Below are positions 44,626 to 54,451 of a DNA stretch of 64,000 bases, one piece after another. The DNA is taken from NCBI GenBank assembly GCA_000149265.1, contig CH003415.1, positions 702,851 to 766,850 of the forward strand, written 5' to 3'. The notes beneath the pieces are model-generated. The model was not told the origin of the DNA. It made no database searches and saw only the letters and a list, made by a program, of their open reading frames with translations. The stretch comes from Ciona savignyi. Its lineage: Eukaryota > Chordata > Ascidiacea > Phlebobranchia > Cionidae. A program made the position numbers and the translations under genes. Numbering within the stretch: the first letter of the stretch is position 1; each line of letters begins with the position of its first letter.

Positions 44626-46033
44626 TCCGGCCGCACCAGTCTGTTGGTCGCTTAACTTGCGTTATTATATTTCCTTTTCTCATTTCTTCGAGTTCAGACT
44701 TTACTTTAGCCAACAAAGGAAATGCCACGCGTCGCGGGTTTTTAATGTGGTATGGCGTGGCGTCCTTACTTATTTCAATGTTATATTCACCAGGTAATTT
44801 ACCTAAACTACCGAACAGCTTCGGGTAGCGCTGTTTCCAACTGGCCAATGGTAGGCCTACATTTACTTCACTAACGTACGTTAGTAACTTTAAAGCCTCA
44901 ATTGCAGGTTTTCCAAGCAATGGGTATTTTCCGCCTTTTGTTACATACAATGCTTGTGTGCTGACATTCCCGTTAATAGAAATACTACATGACGGAATCA
45001 TACCCAAAACTTCTACGATTTTGCCGTCGGGACCTATGAGACGTCGGTCGCTCTTTTCCAGTCGAAGTTTTGTTAAAGTTTTATAAATAGTAAAAGGTAA
45101 GATACTAACGTCTGCTCCAGTGTCGATTTTAAATAAAATGTTACGGTTTAAAATCCCAACTTCTGTCATCCACTTATCTCGAGACGTCGAGGTAAATGAA
45201 GCGCCCACATACGCACTACACAAAGGGTTAAATATTTTACTTTCACCGTTATTAGCAACATCGTACTCACATGTAAAGACTTCACCTACAAATTTCGTAC
45301 GACAACGTCTTGCAAAATGTCCAATTTTGAAACACTTGTAGCATTTAGTATTTAGAGCGGGACACTTATCTTGATTGAGGTGCTGTTGCCATCCGCATCT
45401 ATCGCAGGTTTTCTCTCTTCGTTCTGGTAATTGGTTTGTTTGGTATTTTGCTCTCGCCGCTCCTATCAGTTCCTCTTCAATATGTTCTTCGTTTGCGTTA
45501 AGCAGTTTCCGTTGTTGAATTTTAACCCTTTCGGTTTGCCGTGCAGTATCTATAGCTTTTTTAAGTGTCAATTCTGGATCCATTTGGAATTTTTGTGACA
45601 ATCCTTTATCAGTTATTCCAATGACTAGTCTATCTCGTAGTAGTTCGTCTTTGAGCTCACCGTACTCTAAATGTTCGCTCATTGAGTATAAGCACGTTAT
45701 ATATTGGTCGATAGGTTCACCTGGACGTTGATTTCTCTTGTTGAATTGTGCTCGCTCGAATATTAAGTTTCGTCGCACGTTGAAATATTGATCAAATTTG
45801 GCTTTCACTTCTGCATATTGTTTTGCTTCTTCTTCAGTTAATTCAAGCGCTGTAAATATTTCTTCTGCTTTTCCTCCCATACAATAGATTAAGGTATTCA
45901 CTTGTAGCACATTAGACTTGGAAACAAGCCCCGAAGCAACGCGAAATCGTTCGAAACGTTTGGACCATTGTGGCCAACTTTCTGGTTTTTCAAAATCAAA
46001 CCCTTCTGGAGTAGCTACTTGAAAATTCGCCAT
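44609..46033 (-). CDS. Gypsy Gag-protease, ending in a frame break at the start of RT
   Basis: 474 residues starting 55 bp inside the 5' LTR. Gag features: FEKPESWPQWSKRFERFR near the N-terminus, a CX2C-type cysteine pair and a CCHC zinc knuckle CYKCFKIGHFARRC (about residue 232). The retroviral-type aspartic protease follows with FKIDTGADVSILPF (about 303-316). The frame runs into the N-terminal edge of reverse transcriptase and terminates at 44609, overlapping the next frame by 17 bp. A one-base shift near 44620-44635 separates the frames at a point where the RT domain is normally continuous, so this is probably a mutation or sequencing error, not a programmed frameshift between gag and pol. 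Confidence 0.9.
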   Translation of the reverse strand: MANFQVATPEGFDFEKPESWPQWSKRFERFRVASGLVSKSNVLQVNTLIYCMGGKAEEIFTALELTEEEAKQYAEVKAKFDQYFNVRRNLIFERAQFNKRNQRPGEPIDQYITCLYSMSEHLEYGELKDELLRDRLVIGITDKGLSQKFQMDPELTLKKAIDTARQTERVKIQQRKLLNANEEHIEEELIGAARAKYQTNQLPERREKTCDRCGWQQHLNQDKCPALNTKCYKCFKIGHFARRCRTKFVGEVFTCEYDVANNGESKIFNPLCSAYVGASFTSTSRDKWMTEVGILNRNILFKIDTGADVSILPFTIYKTLTKLRLEKSDRRLIGPDGKIVEVLGMIPSCSISINGNVSTQALYVTKGGKYPLLGKPAIEALKLLTYVSEVNVGLPLASWKQRYPKLFGSLGKLPGEYNIEISKDATPYHIKNPRRVAFPLLAKVKSELEEMRKGNIITQVKRPTDWCGRNGSCT

Positions 46034-46087
46034 CTTTTTATACTTCTAAGAACTTTAACAATATTTAATTTACCACTTCTGACACCA

Positions 46088-46265
46088 TGTTGTATTCTGA
46101 ATTTTGTTAAGTACCAACTGCCTTAAACAGGCAAACAAACACGAGGTATATACAATTAGCTCGCGCGGGGAATGCAGGAATGTCGAGGGCGTGGGGGAGT
46201 AATCATTATAAATCATCGTGGAGGCAACGCAATAAACTATAAGGAATAGTTTACACAATACAACA
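46088..46265 (-). repeat. 5' LTR of the gypsy element
   Basis: 178 bp bounded by TGTTGTAT and ATACAACA, a perfect terminal inverted repeat. The primer-binding site begins at the next base inward. Confidence 0.9.
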
Positions 46266-46678
46266 ATATTTAACAGCAGTTTCCCTAGTCCATATACCTA
46301 TACAATATAAACCAATCGCGCTAATCACTTGCTTTATAGTTTTTAACTCAAAGCACTTTGTGTGGCTTAGTGGCTGGTAAAAAATATTTGCATTTGAAGA
46401 GTTTAGAATATATAATAAACATATTTTTTTAGCTTAAAAGAGAGCCTAACAACAAATTTGCGCAAAAGGTTTACAAGTCCGATGGAGCGATTCTGTCGGA
46501 AATATTGAAATTATTCAAAAACTAAAAAAATCTATCGATATTTTTCAATCCACTGCAATATCTATAAAACCCGACTGTGTTATAGCGTTGACCCGCTTAT
46601 TACGTTGAATGAGTAAATCCCTCAAAGATGTACATGTGAACCCGCGCATAAAAACACAAAGGAAGACTGGCTCTTCTT
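46266..46678. other. Spacer, nothing recognised
   Basis: AT-rich non-coding sequence right of the retrotransposon. Confidence 0.4.
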
Positions 46679-46967
46679 TAGGATAGGATATTCATGTTTA
46701 TCCCAGTGAATGGAAAAACCAAGGGGGTTATCACACGGGCAATCGTCAGATCCCATCGCGCCCACCGTCGGGTTACCGGAGCTATTGCAGTGTATTGTAT
46801 ATGGTAGACACGTTCCTGCAATTTGGTAGAACCCATTAATCCGCTAGGTTCAGGCAATGTCCGTGAAGTGCCTTGCCCAAGGACACAATCGACTAGCTAG
46901 CAACCAGTTTCGCACCTGCAACCTTCGATTGAAAGCGACGCACTTAACTGCTAGACTAACCCGCCGG
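46679..46967 (-). repeat. SINE family 1 copy, full length
   Basis: Tail AGGATAGG, body and head on the minus strand. Lies between the retrotransposon and the protease gene's 3' end. Confidence 0.88.
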
Positions 46968-47131
46968 ACATGTTATATTAGTTGCCGACAAAACGACTTA
47001 TCTTTTCCATTTAAAACAAAACAAACAAATTCATTAAAGTGTGCGTCGTGCGTCGCGTTCTTTGTTCCAACCCACAATAATGAACCATTTGTCAATAAGT
47101 CATCAAGTATTATAACACTGTTTTGTAATAT

Positions 47132-47602
47132 TTAATTCGTTAGGGTATTTATTACGTCATCAATCCAATCGCGATAGAAGGAAACTCTAGCATACACCGA
47201 TGGACGGTTATTCTGGTCGCCACATGTTCCCGCGTTTAGTATACCGTGCACAATCAGATCGTCTGAATTACGACGTGAGCAGAAAAGTGGGCTTCCGCTG
47301 TCCGATTTGCAGCCGTCCATTCCAAAGGAGCCAGCACAAAGGTGGCAAGATCGGATGCGACCTGAGCAACGTCTGTTGGGGACAACGGGGACTCTGACTT
47401 GCTGGAGTTCAGACGGGGTAGCGTTCTGATATGCCTTTAAAGGAAACATGTTCAATTTGATGGGAGGCACCAGTTAAGTAATATATATATATCATGTAGC
47501 CTACGACAGGGTGGCCGGATGGTTAAAGCAAACGATACTTACATTAAAAAGGCACAAAAACGGCCTTGGTGACGAACCCATCACGAAATTAAAACCTAAT
47601 GC

Positions 47603-47639
<37 letters not shown>

Positions 47640-50600
47640 GTTTCGCTCAGATTTGAAAGTTGATCTTTTGCTTAAATATAGTGGGATCGAAGCCAGCGAG
47701 TCAAATGTTTCCTTAAATGTCAAATGTTTCCTTAAATGGAAAGAACCTTTTTGGTTGCTGCATTCACTGGCAAAGAACATACCAAGACTGATTCATACAG
47801 AATATCCCATTTAAAAAGTTACCGAGTTACATGTCCATTCGAAAATTGACTCGTTAAACAAATTAATATAATTATTCAGCCTCGAACAATCAAATAAATG
47901 ATGCAAACTCAAAATTATATCGAACACCAAACACACACCAAAATATCGATTATCGACGTATATTGTGTTAGAACATGCACAATCAACCACCTTATTTCAC
48001 GAATTACTGTTCTGCCATTACAAAAATGCACACCTATAAAACACGAACACCTATAAAACACGAAAACACCATGACTATAAGAGTACCCCACGGCAGAACC
48101 GGCCGCACATTGATATCTGTTTAATTGTTTGCTGGGTTTGGCAATCACGCCTAAATATATACCCACTCTAATATATTGCTTGGTTTTATAGACGTGTTTT
48201 AAAGACTGTCGTTTTGCAGTTTTTTTGGTTTCCATATTTTATAGAAGTGTCTGCTGCGTGTTTTCAAAAAATAAATTAAACTAAATTTTGTACGCCATCT
48301 AAAACATCCCTACGTTTTCCCGATGAGGTGATAAAAATGAGAGTCTTATATAAAAGATTGTTGTGTGTCTTGTTGATTAAATTACGCTTACGATATTTAG
48401 AACTCTCAGTTTATTAACTTATGTACCGCACACTTACCAACGCAAATACAAAAAAAAGTAAGCCCACTTTTATGCGCTTGAATCTTGGATATTAAATAGA
48501 CATCGTATAACAATTATTTTTTTCGTTATTTTTTCCCTAACGTGCAATGTGTCTATTCACTGACGTGTTTTAACTACTGGAGTTTTGCCGTTTTATTCTG
48601 TCTCCTCAGTTTGAAATAATTGTTCTTTTCTTCTTTATTGTAACGAAGGATCAAACAAATAAACTAAACTAAACAAGTAATCGGAATTCGGGCTTTTACA
48701 ATCACAACACTACAAAGAAAGAACAAAGTAACTTACTTCAATCCAACGCTGGGGATTTGGGAACCGAAACACTCTAACCCGACTGCTTAAACCCCATCCA
48801 GTAAGCGTGCACGACAAATCTGCACTCGTAGCCTCCCCTTGCATGGGGATTTCTGCCAGCTGAACGTTACCAGTCGTCAGATCAACCGGTTCTGACATTC
48901 TCAATAAAGCGATGTCGTTTAGATCAGGTTTCTTTCTTTGTAATATATATATTGCTTGTTAATGTCGGTAACATTGAGTTCAGGATTTTAAGGGGTAAAA
49001 ATAAGACAGTAAAAATCTAACTAACATATAGAACATACTATAATAACACCTGTAACCCGACAAAAAGAGTGAAGTTATTAGACGATTGCCCGTGTAACAA
49101 TGCTCCTTCCTATGTTTGCTTACCCACGAGAAAAAAAAAATTAAATAAAAATACAGTCCTATCTTAATAATCTCATTTTGTGTAAGAATACAGTTTCATG
49201 CTAAAAATATCTTATCCTATAAAAGAAAACAGTTCTACACAAATTGAGTATTTAACCCTATATAAGAATAAAGGATAGGATAGGATATTCATGTTTATCC
49301 CCGTGAATGGGCAATCGTCAGATCACCCCGCGCCCACCGTCGGTTTACCGGAGCTATTGAAGTGTGTTGTGTACGATACATACATTCCTTCAATTTTGTA
49401 GAAAGCATAAAATGTCCGTTAAGTGCCTTGCCCATGGACATAACCGACTAGCTAGCGACCAATTTCGGTTGAAAGACGTCGCATCAAACCACTAGACTAA
49501 CTGGTCGGACTACAGTTGTATCCACTGACGGACAACCCATATATAACCCCAGTGAAACGTAAAACAAACCTGTTGTTACAGTAATGAGGATGGCACACAA
49601 CCCAGTCAATATTTCTCAGCTGTCCATCACCACGGCTCCTATCATTGAACTGCTTTCCCACTATAACGTGCAAAATTCCTTCAACGGATTCCGACGAGCA
49701 AAATCTCTGAATCAAATTGTTATACTTGAAGTGAGGTATGGTCGTGTGGCCGAATGGTTACCGTGACCGATACATATACCAACTATTATACCAAAAACCG
49801 TCTGAGCAACGAAACCGTAAGGGTTCGAAACCATGCCCGGTAAAAAAACATAAAAAAGGTTAAGAGAGCATATATTCGAACCCCAGACTACTGGATCACG
49901 ACCTCAATTGGTTCGTTTTTTTTCACGCTGTATGTTACAATATGATAGGATATTCACATTTATCGACGTAAATGGAAAAACGTAAGAGGTGTTATCAAAC
50001 GGGCAATCGCCAGATTACCTTGCCCCAACCGTTAGGTTAACGGAGCTATTGCACTGACCAGCTAGCGACCCGTTTGAATCGGGAAACTTTTGGCTCAAAG
50101 GCAAATTCACCACGCTAATGAAACTGTTTTTAAATCAGTTGTGTTAATCGTTTGGCCATTTCATGAGAATGCCATTTGAACAGACTTGAAATTCATTAAC
50201 ACTAGGTAAATGCATAAATTCTACCAAAAACGTGATGCGTTAGCCTGCCAACGAAAGGGTTGCATTTCAGCGAAAGGGTTGCAGAATCGAAAGTGGTGGC
50301 TAGCTATTCGGTTGTATCCTTGAAAAAGTAACATAGCGAATATCGCCAATAGTTCAGTAACATATAGGGAAAAATATTCTGAAGATTGCCCTTGTGATAA
50401 AGAATTAAAACAAGAATATTCTATCCACACCAGAGAGAAAAGAGTTGGGTGTTGGTTCTAGCTTACCGAAGGTACGCAGTGTCTCGCAGTTAAGACCCAC
50501 CGACTGTGGATCACCACTCCACCGCATGTGGGGGGAAACCCCGGAATAGACTGCTTTGTCCAAACGCTTTCAGAGTAAAAGATATAAGCATTGGTCTTCC

Positions 50601-53599
50601 GATACTTGGTGCTTGCTGGTCCACCGCCAACAATCTAAAGGAAAGGAAGAATAGAAACGGTCGTGTGGCCGAATGGTTAACGCGGCCGATACACTTACCG
50701 AATTACATAAAAAAAGGTCTTAGCAACGAACCTATTATGGCTTTAAAACTAAGCCCAGTAAAAAGGTAACGTCGCTTACACTTACAAAATGAAAACTTTA
50801 TTTAACCTAATCTCTTAAAAATATCAACAAACCTTAAAGTTGAAATGAGGTAGCATTTGGTCTTCGAATCCACTTTCGAATTCATCTTCTGGTATGATTA
50901 TATGATTATTAGGTTTAAAAATGTAACAGATAAATGCATTGCCAAACGGAATTTACAAATTGCAATATGATCGATCGTTAAAATGTTTAACGTTACAATC
51001 TTTAATATAAGGTTTAAATGCCAAACACGTTTTATATACTGATAAGCCCTGTGTGTTTACCTCTGTGTAGTAACTGCTAGTATAGTTGTTTTTTTTCATT
51101 TTTAGAGTAAATTATATAACATTTACAGAACAATCTATCTAAAATAATCTGGGATGGGAAAAATGTTCTTTACCGGCAACGGTCCCAAAAACGGTCTAAA
51201 ATATTGCAACGGTCCCAAACGGTCTAAAATATTGATATTGTGAAGAAATGGTCATGTAAGCAAACGAACAATAAGTTATAGTCCAACCGCAAGTTCGAAA
51301 CGGGAGTGGTCAATATGTTTATACATTTCGTAAGCAGTTCGGGAAAACCGGACTTTGGCAATAAAATATTTCAAAATCGTTTTATGTGTGGAAAGCGTTT
51401 TTCAACCTCCCGGGTTAAAATGGGGATCCTGTCCAACATTTTTCACCGGACTAAGATTCGAACCCATTATCAGTTCGTCCATAAGACACTTTTTGTATAG
51501 AATAGGCGTATGTATCTGCCGCGTACGCCAAACGAACATTTATCTTGTTCCAACTTACCGAGTTGTTCGTCACAACAAGTCCAACAGGAGAGTGTGTGCT
51601 GGGCGCAGCAGTCGCAGTCACGTGACGACCTGCTTAGCTTCGGTTTCAGCCACCCCAGCCTTCCGCCATGGCAACAAGTGTGATGTGTCGGGTTGTACGG
51701 GTCCTGATATGTGAAAGTTTAATTTATTACCCATATTAGTTTTCTCATTACCGTTTTACGTGGTCGAGTTGCTTGACACATTCAGTTAAAATTAAAACTA
51801 CAGCGGCGAGCATACTTAACGATGTAAACAGCTCTCTAATTTACAAGGTTATAGGTTATTCATGATTTACCAAGACAGGAAAAGCAAGAAGCGGTATTAC
51901 ATGGAAAATTGTAACCATATAGCTATTGCGATGCGTTGTTTATAAATTAGACCATTGAACTATTCATTCACTCGGTTCTGAGGCGACTAGTCAGTACATT
52001 GCCCAGGGAAACAGATAATTAGTCAGGGTTTGTTTTGGTCAACCGTCAAACGTTTGGCTACAAGTATCTTTTTTTACGAAAGTGGGGTCAATCACATAAT
52101 TGTCTCACGCTTATTCTGTTTTTAAGTGCATTGCACGTGTCATAGTCAATACAATAGTAATGGTCGTTCCACAGTCGCACTGGGACCTAGAATGTAGGTC
52201 TTAAAGGCCCATTACTCCTGCACCCAGGAGCTATCATGGACCAGTAAAATGCTTAAAACAAAAATATAGAACTTTCAGTTACGTTTTAAAATTCAATCGA
52301 AAACACCAGGGATCCGGAATGTAGGCCTTAAATGCCTGTTACACTAGCACCCCGGGAGATATAGGTCAGTCAAATCTGGCAGTAAAATGCTTTAGAAAAA
52401 CATAGAGGTTAATTGTTTTACATGGTGCAGGTATAAAGGCAATATTTTAATTAAAAGACAACTTAGATTTTGTCGTTTAAACCAACCCCGTCAGGTCCAG
52501 GAGGACAGCATTGTCGTTGTACCGTTACTCGATGCAACTTTTTATCTGAAACTTTGCCGGAGGAATTTCTTACAGCTAAACATCCCTGATTGAGCTGACA
52601 TTTGGATTGAAAGCCAGACCAGAGACCGTTTGACTGACACCGCCTGAAATGAATATGTAGTTGTCAGATTATGCAGTAGCATAACGATTTTATAATCGGG
52701 CAACATCAATAAAAGGGAAAGAAGGAATTAATTCTAACTCTATTCAAACACTAATCTTAATTTCCAAAACTAACGTTAAATCCAACCAGCTCTAACACTT
52801 AATCAAACGTCGCAGGATTAAGTTTAGTTTAATTAAGCGACGTTTTTAGGGGTGTATTAAATTGGGGGGTAAAGGGTGAAATTGTGGAAGTTTAGTGTGC
52901 AATTTCTTCCACAAAATAACTAACATTGCCTGCCCTATAGATTTTTGGGTTATACCAACCTGAATCAACCTATAAATCATATACACAACACACTACGATA
53001 TCTTTGGTAATCCGACGGTTGATAAATATCCAAACACTCTTAGAAAACTGAACCAGAAATCCTACGCTGACTAAAGTGAACAAGCTTTAGTATCAAATCC
53101 TCCGATTCTACCACAAAATGCTACAAAATTAACGAACATTGCCTGTCCCCAGTTGATTTTTGGATACTAACTGAATGAACGTCTAAATCATACACAACAT
53201 AATATACCACAATAACTTTGGTAACCAGACGGTTGGCATGAGGTAATCTGACAATTACCCGTGTGTTCTGCCATTAATGGGGTACCAATGAATATCCTAT
53301 CCTACGAAATCTACGAACCTGCATCTCGAACCTCTCAAAGTATATCCATCCATACAAGTATAGGAACATATCGATCCGAACCTCTCCGCATCTGAGCACG
53401 AAATTGACTTCAGATTTGAAGGGATATGAATACTTCTGCATCTTAAAACGCTCAAATCGTTCCTGGTTCGGCGGTTTATGGAAAACCGATGCAACAATAG
53501 CCCTGTCGCTAAAATCATCAAAAAAATGGCGACGCGTCGAAATTTAAAAATGCGTAATATTTCTATGCCGCCACACAACCGATTGCAATAGAGTCTCAT
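47132..53599 (-). CDS. Membrane-anchored trypsin-family serine protease with a sushi/CCP domain, 8 exons
   Basis: Exons (minus): 53599-53319, 52643-52487, 51703-51559, 50888-50833, 50634-50467, 49706-49570, 48935-48737, 47425-47132; phases close to 478 residues. Residues 1-21 are cytosolic and basic, 23-39 are a hydrophobic signal-anchor (VAIFLMILATGLLL). A CCP module (about 54-110: LRCRS, SICSYTCMDGYTLRGS, CQSNGLWSG) is followed by a Cys-rich linker with three CC pairs and CDCC. Activation is at K213/I214 (FNFK then IVGG). The catalytic triad is present: His in VLTARHC, Asp in NDIALL, Ser in CKSDSGSP. D189 (DGCKSDSGS) predicts trypsin-like cleavage after Lys/Arg. Oddities: canonical GDSGGP reads SDSGSP (193 and 197 changed) and the SWG segment reads LNAG, so activity or specificity may differ. 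It probably acts outside the cell, tethered or shed; the substrate is unknown. Confidence 0.88.
47507..47605 (+). repeat. SINE family 2 copy
   Basis: GGGTGGCCGGATGGTTAAAG head with GATACTTACATT and GACGAACCCATCACG blocks, in the last intron of the protease gene. Confidence 0.6.
47604..47637. repeat. (TA)n microsatellite
   Basis: About 17 TA units next to the SINE family 2 copy. Confidence 0.95.
48190..48290 (+). repeat. Dispersed repeat family 3 copy
   Basis: GACGTGTTTTAAAGACTGTC, GTTTTGCAG and the AAATAAATTAAACTAAA tail. Confidence 0.65.
48563..48680 (+). repeat. Dispersed repeat family 3 copy
   Basis: GACGTGTTTTAACTACTGG, GTTTTGCCGTTTT and AAATAAACTAAACTAAAC tail, ending 57 bp from protease exon 7 on its 3' side. 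Confidence 0.7.
49271..49508 (-). repeat. SINE family 1 copy, partly deleted
   Basis: Tail AGGATAGGATAGGATATTC, body shortened before the AATGTCCGTTAAGTGCC block, head ending ACTAACTGGTCGGAC. Confidence 0.8.
49737..49850 (+). repeat. SINE family 2 copy with clear A and B boxes
   Basis: GGTCGTGTGGCCGAATGGTT at the start and AAGGGTTCGAAACC near the end; an A-rich stretch follows. It begins 30 bp upstream of protease exon 6. Confidence 0.75.
49942..50430. repeat. Two degenerate SINE family 1 copies
   Basis: A minus-oriented copy (49942-50110, with GGGCAATCGCCAGATTACCT) and a plus-oriented, diverged copy (50221-50430, with GGTTGCAGAATCGAAAGTGG), in the intron between protease exons 5 and 6. Confidence 0.6.
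50657..50770 (+). repeat. SINE family 2 copy
   Basis: GGTCGTGTGGCCGAATGGTT, GATACACTTACCGAATTAC and AGCAACGAACC blocks; just upstream of protease exon 5 (antisense to the gene). Confidence 0.75.
53100..53303 (+). repeat. SINE family 1 copy lacking the head
   Basis: AACGAACATTGCCTG through the TATCCTATCC tail, ending 15 bp from the protease exon 1 donor. A second, shorter fragment lies at 52915-53030. Confidence 0.75.
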
Positions 53600-53609
53600 C
53601 TTGATACAA

Positions 53610-53620
53610 CTGTGAAAAAA
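53610..53620 (-). promoter_or_regulatory. Strong 3' splice acceptor 10 bp before the protease start codon
   Basis: On the minus strand ATTTTTTCACAG is followed by a 10-bp leader and the ATG at 53599. Such a short leader after a good acceptor suits spliced-leader trans-splicing, known in ascidians, or a 5' UTR intron. Confidence 0.5.
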
Positions 53621-54344
53621 TAAAACCTAACATTCGAATCTCCTGAGATATGGCTATCGTTGCAGTATACATGTACCTCTACTATCCACTATCGGCGAAT
53701 CAAAGGGTGCAAACCTTTGTTAATTTTCGGTAAGCTCGTTAACTCCTGATTACTCGCTAATTACATTGTTTAATGGTATTCTAAATCACAATATAATGAT
53801 AATAAATTCAGTTTTTTTCTGGGGGTTGATTGGAATAGATATTATGAAACCGATAGGTAACAGTCGCATGTTGCGTTTACAGCTTTAAAAATTATACAAA
53901 AAATAGGTTACCTGGACATAAACTATAATAATTTGACAGAAACCAATACGTTCATGTCTTAATCGCCGAGAAATAGATACAAGTATTGTACTAGATCCAA
54001 AACCTAATCTCACTAAACGATTTGTTAACGTATAAAACTTAGCAGGTTCATTTTTATGGACAATTGGCAAAATAGAACGGTCGCACCTTACTGAGTAAAG
54101 TTGGGCATACGTGTCAACAGCACTTTCTAGATAAGGCAATATCGCCTCGGTTTGTGCAAAACGGAAAATAATTTGTAATTTTACCTTTGTTTTTTTACCA
54201 AGCTCTGTTTCGAGACCATAATGTTTGTTGCTAATACCGTTTTTTGTATATAATTCGGAATATGTATCGGTCGCCTTAACCATTCGGTAACACGACTAAA
54301 CGGTTTAGCTTTTAGCAAGAAAAGAAAACAGTAAAATCAAACAG
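53621..54344. other. Spacer between protease and lectin genes, with a SINE family 2 relic
   Basis: No convincing gene. At about 54180-54290 the minus strand carries a family 2 head (GTCGTGTTACCGAATGGTTA) and body. A 132-codon open frame starts in this SINE and has no recognisable domain. Confidence 0.5.
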
Positions 54345-54350
54345 TTTATT
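54345..54350 (-). terminator. Polyadenylation signal of the lectin-receptor gene
   Basis: AATAAA on the minus strand about 105 bp beyond the stop codon of the terminal exon, well placed for 3' end formation. Confidence 0.6.
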
Positions 54351-54451
54351 ACTATTGCACGATCACGGTATAAACAGTTTCAAGGAAGCACAGCAACAAA
54401 ATATCAGTGAAAAAAAGTTTTAAATTGAAATTACAAAGCTGTACAATGTTC

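Larger units (their letters stand above)
42049..46265 (-). mobile_element. Ty3/gypsy LTR retrotransposon, nearly intact
   Basis: 4.2-kb element transcribed leftward. The complete 5' LTR is 46088-46265. A primer-binding site beginning TGGTGTCAGAAGTGG (minus strand) follows directly. Gag, protease, reverse transcriptase, RNase H and integrase are encoded in that order. A polypurine tract (GAAGGGGAGA, minus strand) precedes the 3' LTR, of which only 75 bp (42049-42123) remain. The domain order RT-RNase H-integrase is that of Ty3/gypsy. Coding capacity is broken by one frame change near 44620. Confidence 0.95.

Noticed and set aside
44600-44640. Programmed frameshift between gag and pol
   Set aside because: The shift occurs inside the reverse transcriptase domain rather than at a gag-pol or protease boundary, so mutation or sequencing error is more likely.
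53885-54283. 132-codon open frame on the minus strand between the protease and lectin genes
   Set aside because: It starts inside a SINE family 2 copy, has no recognisable domain and no supporting splice or start context.
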